Below are positions 57,961 through 64,000 of a DNA stretch of 64,000 nt, piece after piece. The notes beneath the pieces were generated by a model. It ran no database searches and was not told the origin of the DNA. It saw only the letters and a list, made by a program, of their open reading frames with translations. The stretch comes from Physcomitrium patens (taxonomy: Eukaryota; Streptophyta; Bryopsida; Funariales; Funariaceae): contig NC_037273.1 of assembly GCF_000002425.4 (NCBI RefSeq), positions 8,163,418-8,227,417 of the forward strand, in the 5' to 3' direction. The position numbers were made by a program, and so were the translations under genes. The first letter of the stretch is position 1; each line of letters begins with the position of its first letter.

Positions 57961-58724
57961 ATATGGTACAAATGATGGTTTTAGGATCTTCATTTACATC
58001 TTTTCTTTTAAAAGCTCTATAAGTTTAAGTAGATGCACTTTAGGCACCAAAATTGGTCTTAAATCCCAAGAAACATGGAAAATTGTTAATATAATCATTG
58101 GTGCCACAACACTTGGATCAACACATCCAATTTTTGAAGGTTCAAAAACAAAAGCCTTTCTATGCGTACTTAACAAATTTCTAAATTCTATTTCTTCAAT
58201 ACATAATAGAAAATTTGTAGATCCTACTTTCAACTCATTGAGTGTATTTTTGGTAAACTTGTGGCCAATTTGTTTAGAATCTCATAAGTCCTTCTCCTTC
58301 AAAGCTTATTGAACTTGATGATTGGAATCACTAGGTAATGGTATAGCTACAGGTTTTATTTTCCTCTCCATAGTTTTGTACCTAGTTTCAACTTTGACTT
58401 CATAATCTTGAAATGCTTGTATAACTAAGTAGAGTTCTCTTGAATGTACTTGCACCACTTGATCTTCATTTCTTTGTTCAATTTCTAAAAGTTCTTCCAT
58501 AAAATCTTCTAAACTAGTCTCCATATATACACATACTATCTTATCATCTCCATTAAGCACATCCACTCTTTTTAGGTCTTTTTTTATTCTTTTCACAACT
58601 TTTTTCTTCCACTTTGGTAGATCATTAAGTTGTGTATAGATAGCAAATCCATTCTTATAAAATTTTACAACCCCTGTAAAAAAGATACTTTCTTTTTCAT
58701 GTGAGAATACCTTCTTTGATGTAC
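57961..58724 (-). pseudogene. pol: Protease-RT linker of element H
   Basis: Pieces 58596-58306 (VHSRELYLVIQAFQDYEVKVETRYKTM) and 58233-57994 (VGSTNFLLCIEEIEFRNLL) match the linker of element A at 24889-24140. It is cut at 58724 by the beta LTR. Gag and protease are missing. Confidence 0.72.
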
Positions 58725-59494
58725 TGTAGAATAGATATTAGTTTGTTTTTGTAAGCTATTGGTAAAATAGATTAATAGTCCATTGAATAGTCAATTTAGG
58801 AAGATGGATGATTGATTCAGTTATTAAAAGTAGTTATTGTAGGATTATGATTAGAATCTGGAAATCAGTAGTAATTATATAGGAGTTGTAGAAGTTTGTT
58901 GGAGGGCCAGACTGTGATAGTCATGATCCGAGGTTAAGCTTGGTGCTTCCTCTTTGTTTCTTTTGTTTTCTTTGTTGTTGAAGAATAATAGATAGTTTTT
59001 GAATACTGAGAAGTGAGTCTGTGGAATAAATCAGAGATTGATTTATGAGTTATTGATTATGTAATTAGAGTATTGAGTAATTAAATTATATGAGAAGTTA
59101 TTGGAAGATTGATTATGGATGGAAGATTATGATTGTTGTTTATTGAGAGTTGTGTGTGTGTGTTTTGTCAGAGGAAGTCTATAATTACAGGAATTTTGTA
59201 AATTTAGATTGGTTGGAGTGAAGTCAGTTATTCTTGGTATTGGATGGAATTTATTGAGTTTTGAGTGGTCTTTTGAGAGTGCAGGATTGCACATTGTGGT
59301 TATCAGTTGATGAAGGAGTATTGTTACTAGGATGAAGCATTATAGTGTTTCTTAGTGTTTTAGTAGTTCAAAATATAGTTAATTGTATAATCCTAACAAA
59401 TGAAACTCATGAGCTTAGTCTTTCCCTGTGTTTGAATTCTCCTATACAAATTTATTCTGAAAGGAATTGTAAAATAAGTAAAATAACAATCACA
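58725..59494 (+). repeat. Beta LTR, 5' LTR of a right-facing element (K)
   Basis: 770 bases, TGTAGAATAGATATTAG to AACAATCACA, followed by a primer site. It is in inverted orientation to the copy at 51849-52632 and is inserted in the linker of element H. Confidence 0.82.
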
Positions 59495-59497
59495 TTT

Positions 59498-59517
59498 TTG
59501 GCACTGTTGTCAGGGAT
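59498..59517 (+). promoter_or_regulatory. Primer-binding site, Athila/Tat type
   Basis: TTGGCACTGTTGTCAGGGAT differs from the widespread plant form TTGGCGCCGTTGCCGGGGA only by transitions. It directly follows the LTR end, so element K reads rightward. Internal sequence is lost after about 59590. Confidence 0.7.
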
Positions 59518-60044
59518 CGACAATAGCATTGAGTGTTAGGAATTAATTGCCAGATGAGTAGATAGAAAATAGGAAGCAAATTCAGTAGTATATAATGAAC
59601 GATTATTAAAAAGAGAAGTCTAAAGGCTACAAACACTTATCATCAACAAGGATTGTACTCTAAGAGAAGCGTGGAAGAAGATAATTCTTACTTCCAACAC
59701 TCTTTACTTATAAGTGGTGGTTTGTCCACCAAAGAAGTAACTTCCATTCATTTGATATTACATCTGTTTCTACATCATCTTACTAAAGCCTCGGTAGTAC
59801 CACAATAACTTACTTTACCTCTTTGCTGTCTTTTTACTATTAGCAACATACTATGCTTAAATTTTATGTGGTTGTAACTAAACAAGTACTTGCTAATCTT
59901 CAATACTTCTACTTTGCTAATAATCAAAAGGCTTTTAATCCTAATCTCTTAATCAAGTCATAATATCTATCTGTGAGCTAAATTCCTCCACCCTTAATTG
60001 CGTTTAGTAGTCAAGTGGATTAACTTCACTCACACGCAATTTTT
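59518..60044. other. Unassigned
   Basis: A short remnant of element K leader, then AT-rich text with no recognised feature. Confidence 0.4.
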
Positions 60045-60255
60045 ATAAATCCTAAGTTCATTCATAAACCCTAAGTTCATCCATAAATCCTAAGTTCATC
60101 CATAAATCCTAAGTTCATCCAAAAACCCTAAGTTCATCCAAAAACCCTAAGTTCATCCAGAAACCTGAAGTTCATCCAAAAACCCTAAGTTCATCTAAAA
60201 ACCCTAAGTTCATCCAAAAATCCTAAGTTCATCCATAAACCCTAAGTTCATCCAT
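60045..60255. repeat. 19-base telobox minisatellite
   Basis: About 11 copies of ATAAACCCTAAGTTCATCC, many with a full telobox AAACCCTAA. TTCATCC words continue more loosely to about 60430. No leader, cas-like gene or unique spacers, so it is not a CRISPR array. Confidence 0.88.
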
Positions 60256-62019
60256 CCTAAATTTCCCTTCATCAATCATCCATCCCTTAAATCTCATTCA
60301 TCCTATAACATTCATTCATTCAAAGTTTGTTCATCCAATTTTCATCTAAAGATTCATTCATCCAACCATAAGTCAACTTATCATCCAACTGATAATTCGT
60401 GCAATTGACCTAATTCATCCAAGATTCATCCTAAAAATTAAAGAAAATTGGAAGTCGCCACCTTCCAAGTCATGGTAGCGACCCCCTTGCACGAATTCCA
60501 CTACAATGGTTGCATCACTAACTTGTTTATAACAAGCTTTGCTATTTTAGAAAGTAGACTTACAAGCGCTTGTCCTCCAACAAAATTCAATGCAAAACAA
60601 CAATTAAGCTAAGAGAAATCTTGCCTCAAAGTTGCCTGACTTTCTCGGCCTAGTCAGAGCACCCCTGGCCACAAAAACCCTTGCCCTTGCTCCATTCCAG
60701 TTGTGCAATGCATATGCTTTTAGCATTCCAGAAACTAGAATTGAAGCCGCATCACCTCCAACAATTTTTTTTTGAAAATCTTGAGTGAATTCCAAGATAT
60801 GACCTTCCAAAGTAGCTTGAGTTGGCGGAGTGCTACATCTTCACCACGGCCGACTCCTCTTCACTCCAACCACCATAACTTCCTTGGCCTTTACTCAATC
60901 TAAGCGTGCAAATAGTCCTTGCAAAGCTGACAACAAGAACCATCCCCCACAAAAGTTTCAGGTCCAAATTCAATATTGTCCGCCAACACTCGCCTTCCAA
61001 AGTCGGACCTCCAGATCTGGCCGGCAGCTGACCTCCTTGTCACTAAAACCACCACAACTTTCTTGTTTTCTCTCCAAACAAAGCGTGCCTACTGTCCCGA
61101 GGAAGCTAACGACAAGATCTAACTATTGGTAAAGTTTGACATTCTATTTCCAGATAACTAATACACTACAGCTGCACAATTGCAGCTCTATAGAAACAAG
61201 GGTACGTGGAGATGCAATTTGGCATGGCTTCACCCCAAAAAAAAAAAAAAAAGAAAGAGAGCGAGTGTGGCCACCCCCACCCTCTTATCCAAGTAGGAAG
61301 AGACCAAAGGGTGGCGGCCACATCTCCACCATCCGAATCCACCAACCCTAATCAAGATCAAGGGTCCACATTAACCCTAAGTCCTAAATCCGATTTTAGT
61401 GCTGGACATGCCCAAAATCTCCAATTCGAAGCGTTTTTTGACAAAACTAACTCCACCAATGTCTTTAAAACATATTTAAACATCAAGTTTGACTATTCAT
61501 ATACCCAAATCTAAGTTCTAGATCATTAAGAACCAATAATTTGACAAATCCATCACAATAAATTTACTTCTAATTATTTTCTTCTCCTTTTTCTTCTTCT
61601 TCTCCTTGTCCCTCTTCATCTTCTTCCTTCTTTCTTCTTGGCCTTTTTGTTTTGTTTTTGTTTTTTTTTTTTTTTTTTTTTCTTTTGATTATTTTTCTTA
61701 TCTTTCCCACCACTCCCTTCTCCCTTGATTTTTCTTTCCACTACTAATCATCAATAAGCCACTAACATTAATGTCTATAACTAACTTATTATAACAAAAC
61801 ATACTCAAAATCCTCATTTTTTTTAGATTTTTTTAGTTTAACCAACAATGTTAACCAACTTTTGGGCTCACATAATTGGCGACCATCAGGGGACAAATCC
61901 AGCTTGTACTTGCCAATTTTTGTCTTTTAAAGTATTTTCACCATGCCAGTTCGTACTATCGCCTTGTCATAAGATAGAAAGGTGAAGCTCTTGCCCAAAA
62001 TTGCGCTCCCTCATGTCTT
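60256..62019 (-). repeat. Candidate LTR/3' region of element D
   Basis: Less AT-rich than its surroundings. It contains a diverged tandem duplication: AACCACCATAACTTCC...AAAGCTGACAACAAG (60877-60932) against AACCACCACAACTTTC...GAAGCTAACGACAAG (61047-61116). Also an A tract (61238-61252) and a T tract (61658-61682). It lies 3' of integrase D. Edges were not found. ATTGGCGACCATCAGGGGAC at about 61877 resembles a plus-strand primer site but may be chance. Confidence 0.4.
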
Positions 62020-63045
62020 ATATTCTTTACACCTGCTACCTGATGTTCGTGTGGGAAACAATTGACCATTCAAGGTCTCCAATTACATGGAGTTGTTTAA
62101 AAACACCTCCTTGACAAAATAAGGACCTAACCATACGGCATCAAACTTGCTTGGAAAGTCGATCTTTCGAGCATCTTGTAACAATACTAGCATACTAGGT
62201 TGCAAGACTCGAGTCTTGTTCCGTTTATCAAACACGACCTTGCGCCGCCTCTGGATGGCCTCAATGTGTTGAGCCCCTCGTCTTCTGCTCTCATCCAACG
62301 CCTCGAGCTCGTACAACCTTGTCTTTAAAGATTGTCTGTCAGTCAATCTGGAATCTACTGCAATCCGAAGGGATGGAACCTCAAACTCAATTAGTAAAAC
62401 TGCTTCGAGTCCATAGACTAGAGAGAATGGCATAGCCTGCGTGGTCACCTTGAATATTGTTCTATATGCCCATAAGGCGGCTGGCAGTTTCACATCCCAA
62501 TCACGCTTGGAGTCTCTAACAGTTTTCCTCAATATAGTACCAAGTGTTTGGTTGACTTGCTCTGTCTGACCATTGGTTTGAGGGTGATAGGGTGTAATCT
62601 TTCGGTGATCAATCTGGAATCGCTCAGTCATGGATTCAATCACCTCGTTGAGGAAATGAGTACCTCGATCACTCACAAGGATCTTCGGGACTCCAAATCT
62701 AGTAATCACATTCTCAAAGAAAAAGATTGCAGCATTCTTGGCATCATTTGTCCTCACAGCCTTGGCTTCAGCCCACTTAGTGAGATATTCAGTGGCCACT
62801 ACAATATATGCCATTCCTCGAGATGAATGAGGATGAATCTCTCCCACGTAATCGATGCCCCACTTCTCGAATGGCACCAATGGTAGGAAAATGTGAAGCG
62901 GCAACTGCATGTGAATGTCATTCCTAGCAAATCTTTGACATGCATCACAATGCTTCACATAGGTATGAGCGTCCTTACTAACCATATATCCCAACAAAAT
63001 GCCTCTATTCAAGGCAAGATAGGTTTTTTCTGGATTCAGGGCCAT
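62020..63045 (-). pseudogene. pol: Integrase of element D (Athila/Tat-like)
   Basis: Long open stretch. Zinc region HTYVKHCDACQRFA. Core: GIDYVGEI (first Asp), LVSDRGTHFLNEV (second Asp), HPQTNGQTEQVNQ (Glu), so D-D-E is complete. DWDVKLPAALWAYRT and PFSLVYGLEAV follow, then a basic region (EAIQRRRKVVFDKRNK) and AVWLGPYFVKEVF. It ends with ETLNGQLFPTR near 62030 after a stop. The best-preserved integrase here. Confidence 0.9.
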
Positions 63046-64000
63046 TCAAGCTTTCTTGTACCTCTCTAAGCTTTCTTTCACCAAATGAATGTGAGAATCT
63101 GCATCAGATTGGGTGCTGAAATCATCAATGAACACGGTCATTGATTTGTATAACAAGTCTGAGAAGATAGACATCACCAGACATTAGAAAGTAGCAGGGG
63201 CGTTACATAATCCAAATGGCATCACATGCCACACAAACGTCCCCCAAGGTGTTGTAAATGCAGTCTTGTGTCGATCTTCAGGTGCAATAGACACTTGGTT
63301 GTATCCAGAATATCCATCCATAAATGTGTATAAATCGTGACCTGCCACTTCTTCTAAGATGCTAGTGATAAATGGCAAGGGAAAGTGGTCTTTTTGGGTG
63401 CAAAAATTCAACTTCCTATAATCCACACACACCCTAAGTTTACCATTCTTCTTCTTTACAAGCACCATGGAAGAGACCCAATCTGTGATCTCAATAGGTT
63501 TAATAAAACTTGCTTGGAGTAATTTCTCCAGTTCCTCTTTCACAATCAATTGAAGCTGAGGATTCATTCTCCTCTCCTTTTGCCTGATCGGCACTGCACC
63601 AGTCATCAAGGGAATTCGATGTTCTACAATCTCAGGAGGAATCCCCTTTAACTCCTTGTAAGCCCATGCAAAGACCTCCCGATACTCTCTTACCAACTCA
63701 CAGTAGGCCTTGATCTCTTCATCCTCTAATTGGCTTTCCATCTTCATTTGTCTTGGTTCTTCTCCTTCAAACTCCACTGTCACAAACTTCCAATCTTCCT
63801 TAGCAACGTGAGATTGCTCATTGTTATCTCGATACCAATCCGAAGGCACATTGGGATAACTGAAAACGTCTTCTCCAACCGTAATTCCCGAAGAACCAGT
63901 CTTAAATTTCAATGATCCTCCCAAATGCTCACTTTCCTCTAAAACCTCTACTCCTTCAACATCCTCTATTCCAATCAAATGGACATCTACCTCAATTAAA
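63046..64000 (-). pseudogene. pol: Reverse transcriptase of element D, RNase H deleted
   Basis: From the right edge: linker YREVFAWAYKELKGIPP, then RT with VLVKKKNGKLRVCVDYRKLN, YTFMDGYSGYNQV, TAFTTPWGTFVWHVMPFGL. After a stop near 63183 come MTVFIDDFS (catalytic FIDD) and a stop at about 63049, then MALNPEKTYLALNRGILLGYMVSKD. There the frame passes straight into integrase (HTYVKHC), so the thumb/RNase H block is missing. The gene runs off the window. Confidence 0.88.

Noticed and set aside
60045..60255. CRISPR-like repeat array
   Set aside because: There are no unique spacers, the units are contiguous 19-mers with a telobox, and the setting is a plant genome.
60604..60810. Minus-strand 68-codon frame
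   Set aside because: It sits in a tandemly duplicated non-coding region, has no domain, and is short enough to be open by chance in GC-richer sequence.
61877..61896. Plus-strand primer site (ATTGGCGACCATCAGGGGAC)
   Set aside because: Similar to Tat-type sites, but the neighbouring coding sequence is on the minus strand and no LTR edge is seen just upstream. Left as a possibility only.

Overview
This window is nuclear DNA from a land plant, and almost all of it is layered, decaying LTR retrotransposons. I recognise no host protein-coding gene, no tRNA or rRNA gene and no CRISPR array. The evidence for a plant is the mix of Ty3/gypsy and Ty1/copia elements, an initiator-tRNA-Met-type primer site, an Athila/Tat-type primer site, telobox (AAACCCTAA) motifs and strong AT richness. 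Several Ty3 groups here (a chromodomain group and a group with an FLDD reverse transcriptase) remind me of elements common in non-seed plants. That lineage guess is an inference from memory and is weak.

Layout. 1-6325: remains of two elements of one Ty3 family (called alpha here) facing each other. F is on +, with reverse transcriptase (RT) and a partial LTR. G is on -, with gag, a leader and a 5' LTR that is itself split by a solo LTR. 6326-9728: very AT-rich, with one scrap of LTR and one scrap of copia RT. 9729-13990: element B1 (+), a chromovirus-like Ty3 element with 5' LTR, gag and pol. 13991-15934: unassigned. 15935-32071 plus 42289-42626: element B2 (+), same family, split by three insertions. 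These are element A (alpha family, -, 18806-29180, both LTRs present), a solo alpha-like LTR (29404-30722) and copia element E (32072-42288). Element A carries its own insertion, repeat C (22830-24101). Element E carries element B3 (32363-37826) in its 5' LTR, with a perfect GATCC target duplication. 42627-43964: 3' end of a further copy, B4. 43965-50811: a GC-richer island, a second copy of repeat C, a CCTAA-rich minisatellite and LTR scraps. 50812-51840: 5' end of element J. 51849-58724: element I (-), with 3' LTR, an extra 3' ORF and an integrase tail, joined to element H (alpha family pol, -). 58725-59517: a 5' LTR with primer site facing right. 59518-64000: a telobox array, a candidate LTR and the pol gene of element D (-).

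How the parts work together. Each element once encoded gag (particle), protease, reverse transcriptase, RNase H and integrase between LTRs that carry promoter and terminator. Every coding region seen here is broken. In B3, where I read the stops one by one, they are explained by C to T or G to A changes, as expected from methylated, silenced repeats.

The strongest leads are four. (1) The B3 LTRs carry clusters of textbook heat-shock elements upstream of a TATA box. (2) The long alpha LTR contains a conserved frame for a double CCHC zinc-knuckle protein. (3) Element I has an extra ORF with a coiled-coil end between integrase and its 3' LTR. (4) B3, E and D have each lost one defined block of the gag-pol region; two of these junctions sit on a short direct repeat.
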